Source: Deltaproteobacteria bacterium (lineage in GTDB: Bacteria; Myxococcota; Kuafuiibacteriia; Kuafuiibacteriales; Kuafuiibacteriaceae). Taken from it: DNA of 64,000 bases. The notes beneath the pieces were generated by a model, which ran no database searches, had not been told where the DNA came from, and saw only the letters and a list, made by a program, of their open reading frames with translations. How positions within the stretch are numbered: the stretch's first letter is position 1; every line of letters starts with the position of its first letter. The translations under genes and the position numbers were made by a program. The stretch spans positions 4,624,501 through 4,688,500 of the forward strand of contig JADJPE010000005.1 of assembly GCA_016713425.1 (NCBI GenBank), read 5' to 3'. Positions 8,997 through 17,304 of this stretch are shown one piece after another.

Positions 8997-9833
8997 ATGT
9001 GGATGGTGAGGGGATGGCGAAAAGTGGCCCTCTTGGCGGTTCTTCCGTTCGTTGTCGGGGCTGGTCCCCTGACGATGCGGCGTGCTGAGCGCGCCATTGA
9101 TTTGGCGTGGGAGGCCGAGTTGGCGGGTGACGCTTCGGGTGCGCGAACCGCGTTGGAGGCGCTCATCGCATCGTCGACTCAGCCGGCCGGATCGTCGGGG
9201 CGCGCCCGTCTCCGTGCTTGGCTCGAGGGATTGGAGGTCCGAAGCGACGCCTATCGGCGTTTTGGCACGACGTCGGAGGGTTACGCGAAGGCTTTCGCCA
9301 CTCTTCGCGAGTTCGGGCCAGCCCGCTCGGAGCGCCTTTGGTCTCGCGCGGTTGCGGCGTTGCCGACCCTCGGGGCGGCGATGAGTTCGACCGCCACGGT
9401 CGACCTCAGGCTCGAGGGACTTCGGGGGCCACTCGATCGAGAGCGGCTCCGTGATGCGTTGGCCTCTTTGCTCGCGCGACGGGGCGTCATCGTGACGGGC
9501 CCACACGCCGGGGACGCGCGACTCGAGGTGCGGCTGGATTTCGATTCGACCGCGCGCGAACCGCGAGGGCACGGCGTCTTGGTGACGGCGCAGGGGTCGG
9601 CGGTGCTGCGCGATCGACGGAGCGGGAACGAGGTGTTCGGATCGTTCTCGCGACGGCGCTCGGAGGCTCGGGCCGAGGAAGACTGGGCTCGGGAGACTGC
9701 GATGCGGCGCCTTATCGAAGAGGTTGCCGACCGGATCACGTTCATCGTTCGTTCCCGGATGCTCGGGCTGTACGGGACCGAGGTTGGGCGTTCCGCCGGT
9801 TTTGACTCGGGTTCGCGGATGGGATCCAGGTAG
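8997..9833 (+). CDS. Exported protein of unknown function
   Basis: 278 residues, divergent from the PEGA operon across 56 bp. A basic start (MWMVRGWRK) and hydrophobic core (VALLAVLPFVVGAG) make a signal peptide likely. Helical, TPR-like sequence follows (about 28-115), then a beta-rich part (TVDLRLEGLRG, DARLEVRLDFDS, HGVLVTAQGSAVLRD) resembling small envelope accessory domains. I recognise no family. A second in-frame ATG at 9003 is an equally good start. Kinase 2 begins 74 bp downstream, so the two may be co-transcribed and the product could act in the envelope with it; this is inference. Confidence 0.7.
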   Translation: MWMVRGWRKVALLAVLPFVVGAGPLTMRRAERAIDLAWEAELAGDASGARTALEALIASSTQPAGSSGRARLRAWLEGLEVRSDAYRRFGTTSEGYAKAFATLREFGPARSERLWSRAVAALPTLGAAMSSTATVDLRLEGLRGPLDRERLRDALASLLARRGVIVTGPHAGDARLEVRLDFDSTAREPRGHGVLVTAQGSAVLRDRRSGNEVFGSFSRRRSEARAEEDWARETAMRRLIEEVADRITFIVRSRMLGLYGTEVGRSAGFDSGSRMGSR

Positions 9834-9906
9834 GATGGGATCTCGCCGATCCGGCGCCGGCCTCCGTCGGGTTTGGCCGGTTTCGCGTGGTTCCAGGTAG
9901 CTCACG

Positions 9907-11745
9907 ATGCCGCAGCACGAGTTCGGTCGGTTCGAAGTGTTGGCGCGCCTCGCGACGGGGGGGGCGGCGAACATTTTCTTGGCGAGGCAACCCGGCGCAG
10001 CCGGCTTTCGAAAGCTGGTCTGTCTGAAGACATTGCTCCCCGAGCGATCCCGTGACCCAGATTTCCTGGCGATGTTCCTCGATGAGGCGCGCCTCGCCGC
10101 GATGCTTCACCACCCGAATTGCGTGCAGGTCTATGATCTTGGAAAAGCGGATGGCGTCTACTACATCTCGATGGAGTATATCCTTGGCGAGACGCTGTGG
10201 GCGCTCTTGTCGAGCGTCGCAAAGATGCGGAAGGCTTTGCCGCGACGCCAAGTGGCGGCCGTGATCGCGAGCGCCTGCGAGGGGCTCCATCACGCGCACG
10301 AGCTCAAGAACGCGCGGGGTGAACCGTACAATCTCGTCCACCGTGACGTGTCGCCGCAGAACATCATGGTGACTTACGAGGGGCAGACCAAGATCCTCGA
10401 CTTCGGCATCTTGAAGGCCGAGACGGGGCGCGCCGAGACCATGTCGGGCATCGTCAAAGGCAAGTTCAGCTATATGTCCCCGGAGCAGATCGCCGGTGCG
10501 GCCGTCGATCGTCGCAGCGATGTCTATGCGCTCGGGATCGTGCTTTTCGAGTGCCTTGCATCGCGACGCCTTTACCGAGCACAGTCGCCGGAAGACATTG
10601 CCCACCTCATCCTCGACCAAACTCCTCCGCGCCTGTCGGACGTCGTTCCTCACATCCCGCCTGCGCTCGATTCGATCGTGTCGATGGCGCTGGCCAAAGA
10701 CCCCGCCCATCGCTTCCAGACGGCGCAGGAGATGGGGGACGCGCTCCGAAGCTATCTCGATTCCGTTCGATACGTACACACGACTTCGCCGATCGCGAAG
10801 CTCCTCGATGAGCGGTTCCACGACCGCATCGAGGCGCGGGGTCGTGTGTACGAGGCCGCGCTGGCCGGTGAATACGACGAGACGGAGCTCTTGCGCGCGC
10901 TCGACGCGTCCCCCGTACGCGCGCTCGATCTCAGGGCGAGCCACGAGACCGGCCATCGAGAGGACGATGAGGGGTTGGGGTTCGAGGTCGATGCCGGGAC
11001 CGATCCCTCTTCGGAAGCGTGGAGCATGGAAGCCATGCTGGCCCTGGAGGTCGCAGCCATCGACGCAGCCCGCGATAGAGCTCGCGAGAGTGCGGGCGAT
11101 ACAGCCCGCGAGGCGGACCGGCTGGCGTTGGCTCGGGCGGCGTCGCCTTCGCCTTGGTCGTCGCCGTTTCCATCGCCTCTGGGAGGTCGGCTCTCTCCCC
11201 CGAGCGAAGCGATGGCGCGCCAACGCGACACCGAAGTCACTGGGGCGAGCGACCCCGATATGGATCGGACCGAGATCAATCCGGCCGACGTCGTGCCTTC
11301 ATCGCGGGAGATCGACGCGGCGCCGCTGAGTCCGCCGATGCAGGGCGCCGAGTTTGATACGGCTCGGCCGCCGGTGCTCCGACCCCTGATGCCTGGCCCG
11401 GTCGGCCCGCGTCCGCTCACCGCCGGCGTTGGGCCGATCGTGGTGCCCACGGTGGTGCCCACGGTGGTCCCGACGGTCGTGCCCTTTGTGGTTGGGCCGG
11501 CCATGCGCGCAGAAGCGCCTCCTTTCGCGCCGAGCCTTGAGAGACGTCTGCCGATTTCAGAGACGCCATCCCCCGGTGAAACGCATGGCCGTGGCGCGCC
11601 CCCGTTGATGCCCGCCGCTGGGCTGCTCCAGCCCGGAGACCTCACGCGGAGCGGTTTTCGCCTGCGGGTCGTGATCGCGGCGGGGGTGTTTGGGCTGGCG
11701 GTTGGCGTTGCGCTCGGCTTGTGGCTGGCCCGGACCGCGCTCTAG
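9907..11745 (+). CDS. Tail-anchored Ser/Thr protein kinase (kinase 2)
   Basis: 612 residues with an N-terminal Hanks kinase domain: degenerate loop ATGGAANIF, anchoring lysine VCLK (K41), catalytic loop HRDVSPQN (HRD 145-147), DFG 165-167, and SPE after the activation segment. A long acidic, Pro-rich region follows, including a VVPT repeat built of 12-bp units (11440-11487). The chain ends in one membrane span (about 589-609) and a few residues, so almost everything is cytoplasmic and there is no exported sensor. The missing loop glycines and the Ser in place of the catalytic-loop Lys match kinase 1. It converges on a PP2C gene 42 bp away, a natural candidate antagonist. Confidence 0.93.
   Translation: MPQHEFGRFEVLARLATGGAANIFLARQPGAAGFRKLVCLKTLLPERSRDPDFLAMFLDEARLAAMLHHPNCVQVYDLGKADGVYYISMEYILGETLWALLSSVAKMRKALPRRQVAAVIASACEGLHHAHELKNARGEPYNLVHRDVSPQNIMVTYEGQTKILDFGILKAETGRAETMSGIVKGKFSYMSPEQIAGAAVDRRSDVYALGIVLFECLASRRLYRAQSPEDIAHLILDQTPPRLSDVVPHIPPALDSIVSMALAKDPAHRFQTAQEMGDALRSYLDSVRYVHTTSPIAKLLDERFHDRIEARGRVYEAALAGEYDETELLRALDASPVRALDLRASHETGHREDDEGLGFEVDAGTDPSSEAWSMEAMLALEVAAIDAARDRARESAGDTAREADRLALARAASPSPWSSPFPSPLGGRLSPPSEAMARQRDTEVTGASDPDMDRTEINPADVVPSSREIDAAPLSPPMQGAEFDTARPPVLRPLMPGPVGPRPLTAGVGPIVVPTVVPTVVPTVVPFVVGPAMRAEAPPFAPSLERRLPISETPSPGETHGRGAPPLMPAAGLLQPGDLTRSGFRLRVVIAAGVFGLAVGVALGLWLARTAL
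11440..11487 (+). repeat. In-frame 12-bp tandem repeat (VVPT units)
   Basis: Four units close to GTGGTGCCCACG lie in the linker of kinase 2. The first two are identical, the third has two changes, and the fourth is diverged. They encode VVPTVVPTVVPTVVPF. Confidence 0.88.
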
Positions 11746-11787
11746 CCTGGAAGTCCGAACAAACCCCGGCGCGGAACGCGACCGAGG

Positions 11788-12552
11788 TCATTCGGAGACG
11801 AACTGAATGAGCGAGACCGTGATGTTGTCGGTGCCGCCCGCCTGATTCGCCGCGCTCACGAGTTGGTCGCAGGCTTTTTCGAGATCGGGCGCATTGATCG
11901 TCAGCTCGAGGATCTCGTCGTCGGAGATCATGCCCGAAAGCCCGTCGGAGCACAGGAGGTAGTAGTCGCCGGGCCTTGGGTCCAGGCGGTTCACGTCGAC
12001 CTGAACGGTATCCTTCATCCCGAGGGCACGCACGATGACGTTCTTGTGCGGGAAGTTCTCGATTTCCTCGGGCGTGAGGCGGTTCGCTTTGATGTAGTCG
12101 TTGAGGAGCGAGTGGTCGTCGGTGATCTGCTCAATCTTTCCGTCCCGTAGTCGGTAGCCTCGCGAGTCGCCTACGTGACCCAAATACGCTCCGCCTTGGG
12201 TAAAGAAGGCCGTGACGATCGTTGTGCCCATCCCCTTGAAGCGACCTTCGCGCGCCGCAGCCTCGTATATCCGCAGATTGGAGAACTTGATCGCCGTGAC
12301 GAGCCGGTTCTCGTCGTACCGAAGATTTCGCTCTTCTTTGTACGGCCATGTGACCTGTTCATCACGGGTCGTCATTCGGAAGAACGACGTGATGGTCTCG
12401 ACCGCCATCTGACTTGCGACTTCGCCCGAAGCGTGCCCGCCCATGCCGTCGGCCACGATGTACAGGCTCTCTTCTGGGAGCAGCGCCAGGTGGTCTTCGT
12501 TGTGGGTCCGTTTCATGCCCACATGCGTCAGGCCAGCGTATTTCAGCTTCAT
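11788..12552 (-). CDS. PP2C-family Ser/Thr phosphatase
   Basis: 254 residues from the ATG at 12552, which gives the family's usual beginning (MKLKYAGLTHVGMKRTHNED); the frame is open to a TTG at 12636. Metal-binding motifs are all present: THNED, VADGMGGH, GDSRGYRL, CSDGLSGM and GGTDNITV. Length matches stand-alone bacterial PP2C enzymes (Stp/PrpC type), which remove phosphate from Ser/Thr in kinase targets and kinase activation loops. It is soluble, with no signal or membrane segment. It lies tail to tail with kinase 2, suggesting a matched pair. The second PP2C of the window (36124) has the same layout. Confidence 0.92.
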   Translation of the reverse strand: MKLKYAGLTHVGMKRTHNEDHLALLPEESLYIVADGMGGHASGEVASQMAVETITSFFRMTTRDEQVTWPYKEERNLRYDENRLVTAIKFSNLRIYEAAAREGRFKGMGTTIVTAFFTQGGAYLGHVGDSRGYRLRDGKIEQITDDHSLLNDYIKANRLTPEEIENFPHKNVIVRALGMKDTVQVDVNRLDPRPGDYYLLCSDGLSGMISDDEILELTINAPDLEKACDQLVSAANQAGGTDNITVSLIQFVSE

Positions 12553-12705
12553 GATTGATCGGAGTTGGTGGGCCTCTTCGTGCGCCACCCACGCGCCCAT
12601 GTTTCGCGGCTCATCGCGCCAAGTCAAGGAAACCAACCGACGATGTGCGAGGTGGGGGCGGTGAGTACCTCTGGGGTCGGTGAGGAGCTCGGGCGGCGCT
12701 CGGCA

Positions 12706-13689
12706 TCACGCGTTGGCTTGCGGGACCGGAACGACGAAGCGGTCGCCCCAGACGAAGCCCTGATCCCCGCGTTCCATCTCCGCCCCGGCCACGAGCGATG
12801 ACCGAACGACCACCGCGTCCTCGACCCGCTCCCCCCCAGAGATCACGACGCCGGCCCCGACGACCGCGTTCCGGACGGTCGCCCCAGCTTCCACGCGAGC
12901 GCCCTCCCAAAGCACGGCGCGCGTGGCCGACGCTTCGGCGGCGACGCGTGCGCCCGGCGATAGGACGACGTCGGGGCATAGGCCTTCGGACGCAGCCTGT
13001 CGGTGAAGCCCCAGGTAGCGCTCGAGGGTCGAGAATTCCCACCACCGACCGTCGACGATATGGGCATGGACTCGCCCTTGTTCGATCCAGGGCGGGTAGA
13101 TGTCTGCGACCGTATCCGAGACCTGGGCCGGAATGCCGGTGAGCACCTCGGGCGAAATGATGTGGATGCCGGTGAACAGGAACGGCGCGGGTCCGGTCGG
13201 AACGCGGCCTTCGCCGAATCCGACCACGCGCATTCCGTCGACGAGGACTTCGCGAAAGTGGGCTTTGGTCGGGTTGTTCTTCAGCACCATCGTGACGGCG
13301 GCCCGGGTCTCGAGGTGCGCCTTCAGCGCCATCACGAGATCGATGTCGGTGAACAGCTTGCCGTTGACGACGACCAGTGGCTCATCCCGCCGAAGGAGAC
13401 CTTGCGCGATGGCCCATCCGATGGCGCCACCCGTGCCCAAGATCTGGTGTTCATGGCTGAAGGCGACGAGAGGACGCGCGTCGTCGCTGCTTTCGTCCAG
13501 CGCCTCCACAACGGACTCCGGTTGGTGATGCGTGTTGACGACGATTCGCTCGGCCCCCGAGCGCCGAACGTGCCGGACGAGCTGTCTGATGAGGGGCTGC
13601 CCGAGAAAGGGGACAGCCGGCTTGGCGCGATCGAGCGTAAGCGGCCAAAGGCGTGTGCCGAGCCCGGCGGCGAGGATCATCGCTTGCAT
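12706..13689 (-). CDS. Nucleotidyltransferase, sugar-1-phosphate guanylyl/thymidylyl/uridylyl type
   Basis: 327 residues. The N-terminal signature AAGLGTRLWPLT...KPAVPFLG and a later GTGGAI-containing segment identify a sugar-nucleotide pyrophosphorylase that makes NDP-sugar from NTP and sugar-1-phosphate. The C-terminus from about residue 240 has short hexapeptide-like repeats (SPGARVAAEASA, GARVEAGATV) typical of the left-handed beta-helix end of mannose-1-phosphate guanylyltransferase and glucose-1-phosphate thymidylyltransferase relatives. The sugar cannot be read from the sequence. It lies 98 bp downstream of the triple-PEGA gene on the same strand. A likely role is precursor supply for exopolysaccharide, LPS or teichuronic-like surface sugars. 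Confidence 0.87.
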   Translation of the reverse strand: MQAMILAAGLGTRLWPLTLDRAKPAVPFLGQPLIRQLVRHVRRSGAERIVVNTHHQPESVVEALDESSDDARPLVAFSHEHQILGTGGAIGWAIAQGLLRRDEPLVVVNGKLFTDIDLVMALKAHLETRAAVTMVLKNNPTKAHFREVLVDGMRVVGFGEGRVPTGPAPFLFTGIHIISPEVLTGIPAQVSDTVADIYPPWIEQGRVHAHIVDGRWWEFSTLERYLGLHRQAASEGLCPDVVLSPGARVAAEASATRAVLWEGARVEAGATVRNAVVGAGVVISGGERVEDAVVVRSSLVAGAEMERGDQGFVWGDRFVVPVPQANA

Positions 13690-13787
13690 CGCGACTGGTT
13701 CATGACAACGCCGACGGCGCCTGGCAAGGACAACACAAGGGCCGGTTCCTTCATACTTGCCGGTTCCTTCATCCTGATTGACCCCAG

Positions 13788-15107
13788 TTAGGGCTTGCGG
13801 TCCTTGCTGCTTGTTTGCGCCCGCTTGTGCGCGCGTGGCCGACCGGTCGAACCCGCCGAGCGCCGAGCGGCCGGTGGCGGCGGAACGGTGGGCGCTTCCG
13901 GCCGCGAAAGCGCCCGTTCTCGCAGGGCGGCCGAGCGTGCTTCCTGCTCGGAGCGCTGGGCTCGGAGCTCGAAGAGCTCGCGCCGAAGCGTCGCGGTCGC
14001 GTCGTCCACGTCCTCGTCGCCTTCCGCATCAGAATCCGAGTCTGGACCCGCTTGCGGGTTCGCGGTTGCGCCAGCGTGCGTGCGCTCCGCGCTCGTGTCA
14101 GGACGCCCCGACTTCCTCTGGCGTTTGGCCTCGCTCTGGCGTTTGGACTCGAAGGCCCGCAGCTTGCGCTCGATGTTTGCCAACTTCTTGTCGAGCGCCG
14201 ATCGCGCATGTGCGATTTCCAAGGCCTCGACGCGTTCTGCCTCCGAGAGCGGCATGGCCAAGAGCGGGGTCGGCTCGAGGACGACTTGGATCGCGTTTTC
14301 GACGAAGCTCGCGTGCCCAAGGCGCTTGCGCCATGTGCCGAAGCCCCTCCGGCGCACCTCGAGCGTAAAATGGCGCTCTTTCGGAACCTGGACGTCGTAG
14401 AGCGGCGTCTCGCCCCGGAACGCGCCATCGATGAGGACGCGAGCGCCGTTCGGCTCGGACGTCACGTCGATGCTTGCTGCGGGCTCGAGTTTCATGTGGG
14501 CGGTGGTCGATGACTGGCTGCCGGGCGTGACCAGCCACTGGACGGGAAGGTAGCCATCCATGGACACGGCGACGGTCGCCGTCTCGTGGGCGGCCAGGGC
14601 TTCGATGACGATCGGCGTGACGGTCCTTTGTCTTATCCCGTTGATCGCGACGGTTGCGCCTGGAGGTTCCGTTCGAATCGTGAGCCCGCGTCCAGCCGCC
14701 TTGAGCTCGAAGTGTATCGACGTTCCCGAGGTGCTCGGCAGCGGGGTTTGAACGGACTGGGCCGGCGGGTTCGCGACGAAGCCTTGCCGCTCGACGGTGA
14801 CGCGCGAAATCCCTTCCGGTTTTAGGCGGACTTCAGCGGGGGTGCGCTGCTCCGACTGGACGCCATCGACCACGATCCGCGCGCCCGATGGTTCGGAAGT
14901 GACGGTGAGGACCAGGCGGGATGGTTCGCCGTCGAGTGAGACCCACCGGCTCGCCAGGAGCGCGACCATGCCCACGCCCGCCGCGAACGCGGCGAGGCCG
15001 ATCAGCTGGGCTCGGGTCGGGCGGACCGACCGGCTGCGCCCGTCGTCCGTGGACCCGTGTGTGGGCCGGTCGATGCGCTTTGGCGCAGAGCTTTCGGAGG
15101 CGACCAC
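13788..15107 (-). CDS. Membrane protein with three PEGA domains and a coiled coil
   Basis: 439 residues from GTG at 15107. A charged cytoplasmic N-terminus and one membrane span (about 35-53) precede three successive PEGA domains (about 65-113, 141-188, 212-257), each with the SEPSGARIVVDG / TEPPGATVAING / SEPNGARVLIDG pattern. A helical, Lys/Arg/Glu-rich stretch (about 288-330) and an acidic then basic tail look like coiled coil. The PEGA part should be exported. It diverges from the sigma-factor gene over an intergenic region that holds an 8+8 bp dyad, so the two may share control. Biochemical role unknown. Confidence 0.84.
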   Translation of the reverse strand: MVASESSAPKRIDRPTHGSTDDGRSRSVRPTRAQLIGLAAFAAGVGMVALLASRWVSLDGEPSRLVLTVTSEPSGARIVVDGVQSEQRTPAEVRLKPEGISRVTVERQGFVANPPAQSVQTPLPSTSGTSIHFELKAAGRGLTIRTEPPGATVAINGIRQRTVTPIVIEALAAHETATVAVSMDGYLPVQWLVTPGSQSSTTAHMKLEPAASIDVTSEPNGARVLIDGAFRGETPLYDVQVPKERHFTLEVRRRGFGTWRKRLGHASFVENAIQVVLEPTPLLAMPLSEAERVEALEIAHARSALDKKLANIERKLRAFESKRQSEAKRQRKSGRPDTSAERTHAGATANPQAGPDSDSDAEGDEDVDDATATLRRELFELRAQRSEQEARSAALRERALSRPEAPTVPPPPAARRSAGSTGRPRAHKRAQTSSKDRKP

Positions 15108-15195
15108 CAGCTTCGAGTGCTACTCGGGTGTACGGTGTGCGACCAGAGTTATCTATAGGCCTCGGTTCCGGTCGGGCGCCGTGAAGGACAATGTA

Positions 15196-15218
15196 GGCAG
15201 AATTCAAGGCATTCTGCC
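15196..15218. promoter_or_regulatory. Perfect 8+8 bp inverted repeat, possible operator
   Basis: GGCAGAAT, a 7-bp centre, then ATTCTGCC. It lies between the divergent PEGA gene (start 15107) and sigma-factor gene (start 15268), 50 bp before the latter's ATG. The arms are AT-richer than their surroundings. It could be an operator or an mRNA hairpin. No matching promoter is clear. Confidence 0.45.
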
Positions 15219-15267
15219 GTGCCGGCGTCGACGCGCGTCGCAACGACGTCTAGACTCCCCCTCGCTC

Positions 15268-15939
15268 ATGCCCACGGTCACGCGCAGAGAAGACGCCCGA
15301 CTGGGCGCCGCCGAGGCCACTCTCCCGACGGCGGCTCGAAATGCTGGGGCCGAAGATGCGTCGGGTCAGGCGTTGCTCGTTCGCTGGCGCGCGGGTGACG
15401 CGTCGGCCTTTCCGGCTTTGTTCCGCGCGTATCGAAGCTTGGTGTTTGGTGTACTTCATCACCTCTTGCCGTCCGACCCCGAGATCGAGGACGTCGTCCA
15501 GCTTACCTTCATCGAGATCTTCCGTTCACTCGACCGTTTCGAAGGCCGGTCGAAGTTGTCGAGCTGGATCGCACGGGTCGCGCTCCACGTTGGATACCAT
15601 CACCTACGCCGTCGCCGCAGTCGTCCGGCGGACTATCGCGCGGAGCACACGGTTCCCGAGATCGCCGATGAATCGGTGCTTGGCGATCCGGAAGCGGGCA
15701 TCGGCCGCCACGAGGCCATGACCCATGTTCAGCAGATCCTCGAAGCCATGCCGGAGAAAAAGCGCACGGTGTTCCTGCTCAACGACCTCCAAGGCATGTC
15801 GCAAGAAGATGTCGCGGAAGTGGTGGGCACCAACATCGCCACCGTCCGGACGCGTCTGTTCTATGCGCGAAAGGAATTTTGGGCGAAGGCGGCTGCCGAT
15901 CCCGTCCTGCAAGCGTTCTGCGCCACGTCCGGGTCATGA
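15268..15939 (+). CDS. RNA polymerase sigma factor, ECF/sigma-70 family
   Basis: 223 residues from ATG 15268. The reading frame stays open upstream to 14797, but that part overlaps the opposite-strand PEGA gene and is not coding. Region 2 is clear (ALFRAYRSLVFGVLHHLL, EIEDVVQLTFIEIFRSL, FEGRSKLSSWIARVA), followed by a short linker. Region 4 (AMPEKKRTVFLLNDLQGMSQEDVAEVVGTNIATVRTRL) forms the helix-turn-helix that reads the -35 element. There is no recognisable anti-sigma gene next to it; the divergent PEGA membrane protein is a speculative partner. Target genes cannot be inferred. Confidence 0.9.
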   Translation: MPTVTRREDARLGAAEATLPTAARNAGAEDASGQALLVRWRAGDASAFPALFRAYRSLVFGVLHHLLPSDPEIEDVVQLTFIEIFRSLDRFEGRSKLSSWIARVALHVGYHHLRRRRSRPADYRAEHTVPEIADESVLGDPEAGIGRHEAMTHVQQILEAMPEKKRTVFLLNDLQGMSQEDVAEVVGTNIATVRTRLFYARKEFWAKAAADPVLQAFCATSGS

Positions 15940-15959
15940 GGCGATGTGAGGCCGCTTGA

Positions 15960-16077
15960 GCCTGAGCCTGAAGCCTGAAGCCTGAAGCCTGAAGCCTGAA
16001 GCCTGAGCCTGAGCCTGAGCCTGAAGCCTGAAGCCTGAGCCTGAAGCCTGAGCCTGAAGCCTGAGCCTGAAGCCTGA
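15960..16077. repeat. Mixed 6/7-bp tandem array (GCCTGA / AGCCTGA)
   Basis: About 18 head-to-tail copies of GCCTGA, some with an extra A making AGCCTGA, fill most of the intergenic space between the sigma-factor and mltG genes. The order of 6- and 7-bp units is irregular. The array ends in CCTGAGTCAGG, an 11-bp near-palindrome (15-bp context asymmetrical). No gene is encoded here. Confidence 0.92.
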
Positions 16078-16152
16078 GTCAGGTCCTGGTCCGAAGATGA
16101 CTTGACCGGGGGACATGAAGGACTCAACGTCGGGCCCGTTGGAGGGGAAGGG

Positions 16153-17304
16153 TTGCGGGGGTTGCTCCTCACGGTTGTTTCGTTGATCTTGGCGGTTGCG
16201 GTCGCGGTCTCGGTGGGCTGGCACCTCCTGTACGCTCGCCTCGCGACGCCCCTCGCGCCTCTCGCGACGGTCGCGTCCCAGGCGGCGTCAGGCGAACGTC
16301 AGAGCCTGACCCACGTGATGATCGGGAGACCGGAGGCGACCCAACCCACACCCAAGGCGGTCATGGATGCACTGGCGGCGGCCAAGCTCGTCGAGACTTC
16401 GCCGCTCATCGATTGGTATGCGCAACATATGTTTCACGGCGAGCGACTCGTTCCTGGCGAATACGCGCTGTCGCCCTCGATGAGCCTCGTCGAACAGCTC
16501 GCGAAGATCGAGCGTGGCGATATCGTGCTTCGCAGCGTAAGCATTCAACCGGGGGCGACGCGCGAGGACGTGGTTGGCGCGCTGGTGGCACAAGGGTTGT
16601 GCGATGCGGACGCCCTCGTGGCGCTCATCCGAGACGCCTCGTTTGCTTCATCGCTCGGACTCAAGGCGCCGTCGCTCGACGGATTTCTGTATCCGGACGT
16701 GTATACGTTGCCGCGCGGGCTAGCGCCGCGTCGGCTTCTGAGCACGTTGGTTGCCCGATTCAAAACCGAGATCCCGGACGAAACGTTTCGAGACGCGGCG
16801 CGCCTAGGTTACGAGCCCGTGCTCGTCGTGGCGGTTGCGTCGGTGCTGGAGCGCGCCGACCTTCCGGCGGCCGAACTCCGCTTGTTCGCACGAGTCGTCT
16901 ACAATCGCCTCGCCGTTGGCCTTCCGCTCGGTCGCGGGGTCAACGCCTTCTCGGGCTTGCCCGCGTCGATCGATGAACACGCGGTGACTGTCGAGCGCCG
17001 CACGCGGCGGGTGGGCAAGAAGGCGCGTCGGCGGAGGCGTGCCCCCGCGCTCTCCTCTCCGTCTGCATCTCCGTCCTCATCTCCGTCCTCATCGTCGTCG
17101 TTGCCCCTGTCGTCGCGTCTTCTACCTATCGGCAATCCAGGACGGCGGGCTGTGGTCGCGGCGGCGAATCCGGCGACGACCGACGCGATCTATTTTGTGG
17201 CGCGTGACGACGGGACCCACGTGTTTTGCGCCGACCGCGAGTGTTTCGAAGCTGCGCGTCGGCGATGGGGGGCACTGCCGGGCGCCGTCGAGTCTCGACC
17301 GTGA
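16153..17304 (+). CDS. mltG: Endolytic murein transglycosylase, MltG/YceG family (divergent)
   Basis: 383 residues from TTG 16153, chosen for the GGAGG about 7 nt upstream; TTG 16102 is the alternative. MltG cleaves nascent glycan strands at the membrane and ends their polymerisation. An N-terminal membrane span is followed by a LysM-like region (GERLVPGEYALSPSMS) and the YceG fold: FLYPDVYTLPRG, catalytic-Glu segment VASVLERAD (E233), VVYNRLAVGLPL, and the closing block GNPGRRAVVAAANPATTDAIYFVA. The usual DPTV substrate-loop motif is replaced by a different sequence, and an Arg/Ser-rich insertion of about 40 residues (about 285-325) interrupts the end of the domain. Its stop overlaps the ABC ATPase start by 4 bp. 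Confidence 0.85.
   Translation: MRGLLLTVVSLILAVAVAVSVGWHLLYARLATPLAPLATVASQAASGERQSLTHVMIGRPEATQPTPKAVMDALAAAKLVETSPLIDWYAQHMFHGERLVPGEYALSPSMSLVEQLAKIERGDIVLRSVSIQPGATREDVVGALVAQGLCDADALVALIRDASFASSLGLKAPSLDGFLYPDVYTLPRGLAPRRLLSTLVARFKTEIPDETFRDAARLGYEPVLVVAVASVLERADLPAAELRLFARVVYNRLAVGLPLGRGVNAFSGLPASIDEHAVTVERRTRRVGKKARRRRRAPALSSPSASPSSSPSSSSSLPLSSRLLPIGNPGRRAVVAAANPATTDAIYFVARDDGTHVFCADRECFEAARRRWGALPGAVESRP

Noticed and set aside
14797..15267. N-terminal 157 codons of the longer sigma-factor frame
   Set aside because: They overlap the opposite-strand PEGA gene and the divergent promoter area, and the sigma-factor homology begins only after 15268.
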